The notes below the pieces were generated by a model, which saw nothing but the letters and a program-made list of their open reading frames with translations, was not told the origin of the DNA and ran no database searches. 64,000 bases of DNA from Adiantum capillus-veneris (lineage: Eukaryota; Streptophyta; Polypodiopsida; Polypodiales; Pteridaceae), in NCBI GenBank assembly GCA_014529385.2, contig CM043962.1, positions 92,702,180-92,766,179 of the forward strand, read 5' to 3'. This document shows, one piece after another, positions 33,799 through 43,900 of the stretch. A program made the position numbers and the translations under genes. Each line of letters opens with the position of its first letter. The first letter of the stretch is position 1.

Positions 33799-34474
33799 TA
33801 GATACTGACTCTATGTACTAGAGTCCACAAGAACGTATATTCACTAAACATGCAGTTCTCAAATCTCACACTTAGTCACACTGAATACTGTGTTTCAATC
33901 ATTCAATCTAGTCGTCTTATCCGTCCAGAAGTCTTGATGCACCTAGATCCCTATATAGCCATCTCATCCTGTGTAGCCATCTCATCCCTCTGGAACTTTT
34001 GATGTGCTCACCATAGTATCCAGTCATCTCATTCATATCTTGATGCACTAGAATGTTATTGCATCATTCGTCATCATTCCTTCATTCAAATTTTAAAACA
34101 AAATAGGCCCCTCGGCAGGACTTATAAGTTGGAAGGTTATTGTGCCTTCTTCTTTATTAATTTGGGCTCCTCGGCGGGTGCCCCATAAGTAGGTACCTTA
34201 TCTTTTCTCTAGGGTTTAGGCTCCTCGGTTGGAATGTGCAAAACACGGTCAAGTTAGCCCACGACCCCAAGATCACCTAGATGTCCTAGTGCCACACAGA
34301 TGATACAGATACAAATACCACATAGAGAGAATTGTTCACGACACAGGATTATGGCTTTGACCAAGAGATTGGCATGGACCACCTTCCTAGGGAGAGTGAA
34401 TTTGTGACTGGCCAAACAAACGCATCGATCAGATGCGTCTATGACCTTGATGCAAAAACCCTAACCCTATAACC
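33799..34474 (-). mobile_element. Element F continued (3' region), then unassigned LTR-like DNA
   Basis: 33799-34100 matches the gypsy 3' region (TAGATACTGAC...ACTAGAGTCC...ACAAGAACG, and a TCGTC..TTC.TTC block), resuming the homology broken at 9230. From about 34104, words such as GGCCCCTCGGC...CATAAGT resemble parts of other LTRs, with no clear boundaries. No gene. Confidence 0.5.
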
Positions 34475-34579
34475 TGTCACATACCGCCTTTTAAATCCAA
34501 AACGATCGTCCTCAATTGCAAGGTGCAAGAAAATGCTACATTTATTCAACTTAAAATCTCACAATTGATCATTCAGTCA

Positions 34580-34669
34580 TGCATTCTTGTGTCATCATGG
34601 TGTGCACAAAGAAGGGGCGCCAGTTTTTGGGGCAGTATCTCTGGGTGCGGAACTTCGCCGTGTTGCGTC

Positions 34670-34748
<79 letters not shown>

Positions 34749-34812
34749 GTTCAAATCTTTCAGTTTTTCTTGCGTGTGTTGCACTTGGCTTGGAGTATCC
34801 AAGTCTATGACA
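34580..34812 (+). mobile_element. LTR fragment with large CT expansion (+ orientation)
   Basis: Has the shared core in + orientation (AAGGGGCGCCAGTTTTTGGGG, 34612-34632), a CT microsatellite in place of the short tract of other LTRs, and the end CTTGGAGTATCCAAGTCTATGACA, the reverse complement of the A-family LTR start. No partner LTR was found. Confidence 0.6.
34671..34742. repeat. (TC)36 microsatellite
   Basis: Perfect dinucleotide run inside an LTR fragment, in the same relative position as the GA/CT tracts at 1795, 7155 and 36295. Confidence 0.97.
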
Positions 34813-35369
34813 CGTGTGGTCTATCGGTGACAACACATGGTCTAGTTTTGCGTTTTAGACTTCTCAATCTGACCTTCTTGACATTTTTGTGGATTAGCTG
34901 CTGGAGCCTGGGCCTTGATGGATTGCGGCTACTTCCTGTTTCTTTAGATGAGTGACCACGGATATTCTTTGGCACCTACGACTGTTGAGTCTTACAAAAG
35001 TTGTTTCCACACAGTTCGGGACATCGCTCTTGGGTTTTACTAAGGATCCAAGTTGATTTGAGTCACCATTTTAAATACAATGTGATGCCAAGGTGGGATG
35101 TATTATCTTTGAAGCCATATGGACCAAAGACTCGCCAGGATTTCAAGAGTGCCTTTTTATTAGGACTTTCTTGTTGATACCTTTGAGTCTCGCAGTGGGG
35201 CAAGATTTGAGATGGAGAGGCACTAATTGTTTTTAATCCAGGATCCATGGAGGATTTCTGTCCATTGTCGGTAGACAAATTGGTAATTGACAAATAAGGA
35301 CATATGGGTAAGGGTGCCTTTATCCCTTCTACTCCACCTACTAAATCTTATCGAGTACATTTCAAGGAT
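34813..35369. other. Unassigned sequence after LTR fragment
   Basis: Possibly internal DNA of a + strand retroelement. I recognise no domain before 35370. Confidence 0.3.
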
Positions 35370-35590
35370 ATGCAGATCCAGTGGATTTCCTCGTTATGAA
35401 ATTAGAAGGTTGTGATGCAGAATTAGGAGTTCGTGATGCTCTATTTGGGCATGCCTTGGTTCTGTCAATATTTTGCTGCACTCTACGCTTGAGACCAACA
35501 GATCACCCTCAGACAGAGGAACAAAGAAGTACAACTGTATATGAAACATGTAGCAGACAACAAAGCCGAAAAGCTTCAGTTTTAGAATGA
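35370..35590 (+). pseudogene. Gypsy protease fragment
   Basis: The + strand frame FLVMKLEGCDAELG... matches the FYIMPLEGCDVLLG region at the end of the element B protease, including the LEGCD motif. A following segment with repeated Arg/Gln (about 35505-35590) ends in TGA. A frameshift lies near 35445. The catalytic Asp region upstream is not readable. Confidence 0.6.
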
Positions 35591-36225
35591 ATCCTTGATT
35601 ATCAGGACTGTAGACCAAGAAGAATCAACTCATACGAATGTATGGATTTTTATATGTAATTCTGAATGTATAATTGTAAGAAAGGATTGAATCATGACAT
35701 AGTATGGCAGATGGCATGTGAAGCATTCCATTGTGGCTTGTTAGCAAGGCTTGGTCGATGATCCTTTTGCCAGTGACAATTTCCAACGCCCTCTAAATGG
35801 TTGTGGGTGAACGGTTGCATCCAAAGCTAGGTTGCCCCATGAACGACATGACTTTGGGTGACTTTTTAGACCCTTTGGAAATGTATTTAGCTAGCTTTAT
35901 TCTGTGTCCCCCCACATAGCTTCGCATGATTGCTCGTGAGCAGTGTACATGCTTTTGTGCGTGCTGATTTTCTCTCTCTAATGTTTCTCTTTCTAGATTG
36001 TTTTCTCTCTCTGAATAAGTTTTGTATCAAACTTTGTTTTTTACTCTCTTCTAGTGGCTTAATTGTTTGGATAGGTCTAGAATGGTCTATTTGAGGCAAG
36101 AATTCTTTTTTACTCTTGAAAGAAGGAAGTTACCTATTTTAAATGTAGACACTGCTATCCTTACTATGCATGATGGAGCTTTAGTTTATATTATCTTGTA
36201 CTTGATTCAAGAGTCTATAACTTGT
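35591..36225. other. Unassigned sequence
   Basis: No gene recognised. The 36060-36180 stretch has one short open + frame without family motifs. Confidence 0.3.
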
Positions 36226-36889
36226 TGTAATAGACTTGGACACTCCAAGCCGAGAATCTAATGCAACACACTTGAAAACAACTGAACAAAACTGAGAGAG
36301 AGACGACATGCCACCGCAAAGTTCCGGGCCTAGGGAGATTGGCCCCAAAGATTGGCGCTTCTTTTAGTATTTCTTTATTATTAATGCTTCACAAAGTACA
36401 ATGTCCGAGGGTCCTCTTCAGCAGTGCTCCCACGCAATCTGCGGGAGAGAGGCCGTGGCAATTCTTATATAGGCCCTTGGCCTTCCCAAAAGCAGTGTGC
36501 ATGAAAAGCTTCAAGTCTAAAAGCATCTTGGCTCAAAAGCTAGTGCTAGAAGCTGCCAACGCGATTTGCAAAAATTCGTACAGGTGCCACGTTAGTAGCA
36601 CAAATCACGGGAGTCTGTACGTCAGCATGTCAGCACATAATCCGGGTTGTCCATACAGTAGTGCCACGTCATCAACTCCACGTAATTTTGGGTTCTTGCT
36701 TTTATTTTATAAGGTTTTAGGCCCCTCAGCCGGGTTCCATAAGTTGGGCAGGTTAGCCTAGCCCCTTTGGGCCCCTCGACAAAAACCTACAAGTTGGTAA
36801 AACTTCTTCTGCCTCTTTTGCTAGGGTTTTGACCCCTCTTGTGTCCGGAGTCCGTCCTTTAGGTTATGCTACATCATCACTTTGTGACA
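36226..36889 (-). repeat. Solo-like LTR (664 bp, gypsy family)
   Basis: TGTAATAGACTTGG...CACTTTGTGACA. It has the GAGAGAGACGAC tract (36295-36309), the core (36340-36376) and CCACGT/CACGTCA boxes (36589, 36664). No internal region lies on either side. The immediate flanks (CTTGT and CGTGC) match at only three of five bases, so the duplication is decayed or the ends are rearranged. Confidence 0.7.
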
Positions 36890-37588
36890 CGTGCATTGCG
36901 CTTTGAAGTTGAATTTGCAGTACACATCTGCACATGCACGTGCACGTGTGCACACGCACCACACATACAAATGACCAGTTTGAGAATGGCTGCAAACTAG
37001 GTGTAGAACACCCTGCGGCATGTCCCTGGCATCCCTCTTCTAGTTAGCCAGTCTCATGGAACATTAAGGGTAAGCCTTCGGATGAAGAAAGACTCCTAGC
37101 TTCTCGCCCTCACCTCACTTGTTGTATTTGGGTTTGGAAGGAAACCCTGAAAATGAATTTAGAAAGGCCCACTAAGTGGCAATGAGTTCATGTATTGGTT
37201 TATCATCAGAATGGTTAACAGCTGTCATTGACTCATCATTGAGATTGGAAGTGCAAGATAACCTGCTCAAATAGATCAGAGAGAACCGAATGGTGGCCGA
37301 TCTTTCGGTCTTGTGGTTGAGAAGAAGAGCTTGCATCCTTCGCATCTGCAGGTGTATCATATGCTATTTTGGGTACATTTTCTAAGATCTGAAAAATTCC
37401 TTTTTTGGTTGGTCCTGCTCTTCTATCCATCTTTCATCCATTTTTTGTTGAACCTTCTCAATTGATGTGATCTTACATTTTGAACATTTAATTTTTGTGA
37501 ACTTACTTTCCAAGTATCATGGAGATATTCTTGTTTTGAAACAGCAAAATTTGTTACAAAGTTCTCATCACTTTTACTTTGGTTGCAG
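36890..37588 (+). other. Region upstream of the first recognised KASI exon
   Basis: Contains a CACGTG-rich purine/pyrimidine alternation (about 36925-36960) and intronic-looking T-rich DNA ending in the acceptor TTGGTTGCAG (37579-37588). I could not identify a transit-peptide exon. A 22-base segment at 37048-37069 is bounded by AG and GT and would be in phase with the next exon, but there is too little to call it. Confidence 0.35.
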
Positions 37589-37935
37589 GTAAAAAGCATG
37601 TAGTAAGAGCTGCGATAGCAGGTGCTCCAAAAAGAGAAAAAGATCCAAAGAAGAGAGTTGTGATAACAGGAATGGGTCTTGTTTCTGTCTTTGGGAATGA
37701 CATTGACATTTTCTACAACAAGTTACTGGACGGACAAAGTGGGATATCTCCCATTGACCGATTTGATGCTTCCAGTTTTCCTACTAAATTCGCAGGTCAA
37801 ATTAGAGGTTTTTCTTCTGAAGGCTACATTGATGGAAAAAATGACCGCAGACTTGACGACTGCCTCCGTTATTGCCTAGTTAGTGGAAAGAAAGCGTTGG
37901 AAAATGCAAACCTTGGATCAGAAAATCTAGAAAAG
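37589..37935 (+). CDS. KASI: KASI exon (first recognised)
   Basis: Opens after TTGGTTGCAG in phase 1 and ends at GAAAAG|GTAATT in phase 0. It encodes the mature N-terminus: VVITGMGLVSVFGND, then IDRFDAS and GYIDGKNDRRLDDC. Confidence 0.92.
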
Positions 37936-40900
37936 GTAATTTAAGATGTATCGTTTTGTTTGGAAAAGTTTGTTTGTCTCAATCTTGAAAAACAGGCCCT
38001 ATTGTTTGTTCTTGCTCCAGCCTAATGTGAGACCTTCGCTCCAGCCAAACTTAGATGTGAAGTTAGTCTTGGCAGTGTCATGTCAAAGTCCTTGTTCTCT
38101 TGGGGGGTAGTGAGACCCTTTCTGGGTTCTGAGGGGGTGTATGGGACGATTGAAGTCAAACAGGAGCAGTACCACCATTAGAGGCAGTCTGGCCTATTGC
38201 AGTACTGAAGTTCTCTAGGTTCAGTGCTTATAAAGTTTACAATTCTGTTGATTCCCACAGTCGATAGTCATCTTTCTTCTCAGAGACTGTGAGGAGAAAG
38301 GAAGGGCAACTGCAACAAGATAGCCAAGGCGGTCACTTTCAAAAGGAACGCACAGCCTTGGTCCTACTTGGTCTAAGATAGGATTATCTCATTTTGTAAT
38401 AGTACAAAAACATCTCACTTGGTAATACATGAATTAAGGTGTAGAACCTAGGGCCAGTTGAATAAAAGGCCTACAAATGTATCTCCAAACAGACCGTGGC
38501 TTGATGCACTGACTATGGTGCTAGCATCACTGACTACTGCTTGATATGGCTGCCTGCACACGTACATGAAGGACCTACCAACTATTAGTTTTTACGAAAA
38601 TCATCAATTACGATGAAAATTAAAAGACCGGCCCCGAAAATAGCGAAATGTGCCAAACTCAATCAGTACAGACACAAAAGCGCTCAAGACTGTTTCAAGC
38701 ACCCGGTAATGTAACATTTAATGGCCTAAAATCTTATGTGTAGCGGAAATTAGCATGAATATAGTGGGCATTTCATTAGAATAGATTCCTAATGAGAATT
38801 ACAAGAGTGCTTGGGTGGAGAGAGCAACAAAAAGCATAACACCTAGTTAGATAGCATCGACAATACTTTCAAAAGAGAGAGCAATTAAGCTATTGACAAC
38901 AGTTGAGGACCGGATTTGCATGGAGCCGGTCCCCCCTCCAAAAGGCTTTGTATTATGGTTTCTCCCATCAAGAGAGACATTGTACAATACAATTCTTTGT
39001 GTTCCTTCAAGACTAGCTAGTGCAATGAAGATGGAAGCTTCATACACCAAGCAAAACACTTAATCAAACACAACTTGAATTATCCCCGTTCTCAGACCCA
39101 AGACCTCACACACCTTCGAAGATGGTGAGAGCTAGCAGGGTATGAGAGTAGATTGAGAAGAAAAAGAAGTATCTTACGAGAAAGATGTACATCTCCTCAC
39201 ATAATCACTCATATTAGCATAGCTTAGCTTAGTAATTAGCTTGGTAGAGAAGATGAGCATGCATTGAAGCTTGGCTCTTGGTTGGATTTGCATCCATATG
39301 CCAAGAGAGTGTTGATGTAGGCTTCTATCTCACAAGCTTGGAGTAGGTGATGAGCTCTCCATTAAAGCTTGGGAGGAGATAGAGTATTCTTCCTTCACAC
39401 ATGGTCAAGTGTGAGTGTGTGTGTGTCAATGCCAAGCAAAAATCAGCCCCCCCTCTCTCTTGGGCGAGCCCTAGCTGCTAATTAGGTATGGCTTTTGCCT
39501 CATTGGACCTCCCCAGGTCAAGCCAATAGGAATTAAGCAGCATAAGTGATAGCCTTCTGACATGTGTCCCCCTTTCCCCTTTTGTGAGAGCTTTAGGTAA
39601 TTAAATAATTAAACTAAACTCTCATTGGACCCCTTTGCCTCCTGGCCAATAGGAATCAGGCAAGCCATGGGGCTCCTGAATGCTCATTGGACCCCTTGGG
39701 AGACTGCCCAATAGTCTTCTAGGAGACTTAATTCTCATTGGTTTCTTTTATTAAATGTTTTTAAATTAATTAAACTAGATTTACTCTAGCTTAATTCTCA
39801 TTGGTCCACTTCAAGGGTCTTCCAATAGGAATTGGGCACACCTTGTGGGCATCTGGCCTAGGGAGCTGACATGTGTCCCTCATTCCCTTTGTGTAAAGGG
39901 AGCCTGTGTGTGTGTGTGTGGCTTTCTCTCTCATCCCCTAGCTTTGGGGCTCGCCCCCTCCCATGTAGGGATGTGCAAAGACTTTTTAGGGCACACACTA
40001 AGCATCCAATTTTCCCTAGGGTTGACCTTTGGACACAACCTTTGAATTTTGGAACCTTAGCATTTTGGAAGTCTTAATGGGCTGAACCTTAGGGTCTTTT
40101 TCGCCCATTGTTTCACATGGCTCTTTTGCAGATGGCCCCCCCTTTGGATCCCTATTGTGGCCGGTATGCTAGCTTAACCAATATTCTAGCTTTTTCTCCC
40201 TTGGCACTTCCCCACATTAAATGATCAGTTTAATATGAGAAAATCATTTAGGAGAATTAGATATTGATTATTATGACATTACCTCTCTCTTGAAATCATA
40301 GTCGTCCTCGACTATGGTGTAAAGAAGATAAAGCATATGCATGAGTCCTTTTCTTTAGCGGGTAGAGGATCCCTATGTTACCCTACGACATCATTCCATA
40401 ATGGATGACTAGTCCATTTGGCGCTTGAGAGCCTGAGGCTGCCGCAAGCATGTCTGCACATTAGTCCTATCAGTCTTCCATAGTAGAGTGACAAGCTCTA
40501 CTTGGTGTTCGGGAGACGTCGTCTCCGCAAACTTGATCTAAGCATGCATACTACTTCATTTTTGTGCACAAATAAAGAAAAAGAGAGTCTTATAAGACAA
40601 AAAATTTTGTTCATTTTTAACATTTTGTACATTTGCTTACTCTTGGGAAGCATTGTAAGCATTGACAAGGTTTAGGTTATCCTTTAATTGTATGCCTTGC
40701 AAAAGGATAATTCTTAAACTTAATAAGATATCGTCGGATAGTCTTACCGCCTCTTAATACCTTGTCTTCATGTCGGAGAATGGACTCGGGCTGCAGCACC
40801 TCCTCGTGGTCCTCGATCTCCGGTGGATCTTCAATAGTTGGTTCTTGAGATGGCTCTCCTTTGTAAGGCTTTAATAGGCTCACATGAAAAGCATTGTGTA

Positions 40901-43900
40901 TGAGCCAATGATTGGGCAACTTAAGTTGATAGGCCATCTCATTGATTGGCTTAAGAATCTGGAAGGGACCATAATACCTTTTTGCTAGTTTAGCATAGTA
41001 CTTTTGGTGGCCCGTAGGATTCTTGCCCGTCGTGTGCCTTAATCGAGCCTTGGGAAACTTTAACAAGACCCAATCGTTTTCTTTAAAGGCTTGGGCTCTT
41101 CTGTGCTTGTCAGCAGCAGCCTTTTGCCTTTGCTGTGAGATAGAGATAGCATCCTTAATCTTTTGGAAAGATTCTTGTAGGTCTCGGCTATACTCATCTG
41201 CAGCGAAGATCTTCCCATGTACCTTAAGTAGCAAGGGACTTTTTGATCTTCCCTCAATTACCTCGAAAGGTGCTTTTCCTGTGGAAGTATGTACAGTGTT
41301 ATTGTAAGCATACTCTACTAAGGGTAAGTACTTCTCCCATTGGGATCTTTGATCTACTTCCGTTACATAGGCTTTTAGTAGATCAAGAATGGTTAGGTTA
41401 GCTATTTCACTTTGGCCATCAGTTTGTGGATGATAGGCCGAAGAGAAGTTTAGCCTTGTTCCTAAATTCTCAAAGAGACCCTTCCAGAAATTACTGGTCA
41501 TTCTAGGATCTCTATCCGACACTATGGACATTGGCAAGCCATGGTACTTGAAAATTTGTGAAATGAAGAGGGTTGCCATTTGATGGGCTTTGATAGTCTT
41601 TTTGACAGGTATAAAATGAGCTTGTTTACTGAACCTGTCTACTATCGTCCATATTCCCGTATTCCCATGGATAGACTTAGGCAATCCAAAGATAAAATCC
41701 ATGGATATGCTCTCCCACGGTGAATTAGGGATTGGCAAGGGTTGAAGCAATCCAAGTTGCTTCCCTCTATCAAATTTTGTCTTTTGACATACCACACATT
41801 TGGAAACATACTCGTGTATGTTCACTTTCATGGTAGGCCAATAGAAATATGTTTCAATTCCCTTTAGGGTAGACTGAATCCCTCTATGCCCCGCATATGG
41901 GGGAGCATGAGATTCATACATTACTTTCTCACGTAGTGAGTTAGTAACGCATAGTCTATTGCCATAGAGAAGATAACCATCTTGTAAAGTAAATGGTTCT
42001 TCTTTCTTCCCTAATGCAAGGGCTGAAATCACATCTCTAAAATCGGGATCAATAGCATACTCATCTATCATTGAAGATAGATCATTGTGAGTTGCTATGG
42101 AAACCGCATTCACTCTCGGTCGTCTTGAGAGTGCATCGGCTACTTGATTATGCTTGCCAGCAATGTGAGCAATATGAAAATGAAATTGCGAAAGGAAATT
42201 TGCCCACCTCATTTGTTTGTCGGAAGCTTGGTCTGCGTCATGAAGTACTTAAGACTTTGGTGATCCGTTCGCAGAATGAAAGGAGTCCCCAATAAATAGT
42301 GCTTCCATGAGTCTAAGGCATGTAGAACTGCAAGGAGTTCTTTTTCGTATATGCCTAGAGCTTGCTCAACAGGGTCGAGCCTTCGACTCTCATAGCCTAT
42401 GGCGTGCCCTTCTTGGAGCAGAACAGCCCCAAGGCAATCACCACAAGCATCACATTGGACCTCAAATGGTTTTGAGAGATCCGGTAGTGTAAGCACAGGT
42501 TGAGAGATAAGCTTTTCTTTAAGCTTTTCGAAAGCATTGTTCTCTTTAGCAGACCACGTATACCTAACATTTTTCTTTGTTAGGTCATGTAATGGTCCCG
42601 CAATTTGTGAGAACTTTTCTATGAAGCGTCTATAGTATGCACACATACCTATAAAGCTTCTTAGTTCATGAAGATTCCTTGGTTTAGGCCATCCTTTTAT
42701 TACCTCTAACTTAGATGGATCCATTTGGATTCCATCTTGAGAGATAATGTGACCTAAATATTGAATCTCTTGCAAGAAAAATTCACTTTTCTTTCGATTA
42801 ACATAAAGTTTATTCTCTCTTAAAACTTGAAATATTACCTGGAGGTGTTGCTTGTGTTCCTCCAATGAATTAGAGTAGATGATAATATCATCAAAGAACA
42901 CTCCAGTGAAGGTTCGATGAGGCCTGAACAGCTTCTCCATCAAGCGGTTAAATGTGGCTGGTGCATTAGTCAAGCCAAAAGGCATGACAATGTATTCGTA
43001 AAGACCAAATGTAGTACGAAATGCGGTCTTTACAATGTCTTGATCAACTATCCTTATTTGATGATAGCCACTTTTTAGGTCAATCCTACTGAAGTAGGTC
43101 GATCCTTGTAGCTTATCAAATAGGTCTTCTACCCGTGGAACGGGAAACCTATTCTTGATAGTGATCCTATTTAGTGCTCTATAGTCGACACACATACGAT
43201 ATGTGCCGTCTTTCTTTTGCACTAATAGCACAGGTGAGCAAAATGGAGATGAGCTAGGCCTAACCATGCCCTTCTCAACTAACTCATGCACTTGCCGCAT
43301 AATCTCCTCTTGTTGAGCTTGAGAAACTCTATAAGGAGGTTTGTTAGGCGGTGAACTTCCTGGAAGAAGTTCAATTGCATGGTCGTCATTACCTCGTTTA
43401 GGAGGTAGCTCACAAGGGATGTCGTCAATAAAGACATCTTGAAACCCCTTGAGAAAATTGGATAACTCTAATTCCTTTTGGTTGCTTTTATTTTCTTTTG
43501 CTAAAGCATTAGGTTCATTTTGAGAATCTTTAACAAAAATCATGTACACGGAAATAGAGCTCTTTATTGACTTGTTGAAAGCTGGTGTATGTACAATGGG
43601 GATGGTGTTACCCATCTCCTTAGCATCTATATACATGTCCTTTTCCCTGAACTTAAAGGAGATTCTCCTTTCAGGAAATTTAACATGGGCAGCCAGGCGG
43701 TCAAACCATGGTGCCCCTAGGATTACATCCTCATGCTTGAGAGGAGAGATAAAGAAGTCCTCTTTGTCCACATAGCCTTGGACATGAAGCCTCAATTTCC
43801 CGATTAAGGGAGTGACTGAAGCTTCTTGCCCCTTGAAGGCACTGTCTGCGGGTAGGATATCTCCCATCTCGTAGGATTGTATGCCTAGCTTGGTGGCTAA

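Noticed and set aside
36960-37070. KASI first exon beginning at the ATG at 36971 (MTSLRMAAN)
   Set aside because: Two in-frame TAGs follow at once and the available donor is in the wrong phase. A 22-base candidate exon at 37048-37069 fits the phase but is too short to support.
39845-40077. Small + strand frames repeated at 39845 and 47119
   Set aside because: They lie inside the two LTRs of element D and are duplicated with them; there is no sign of a conserved product.
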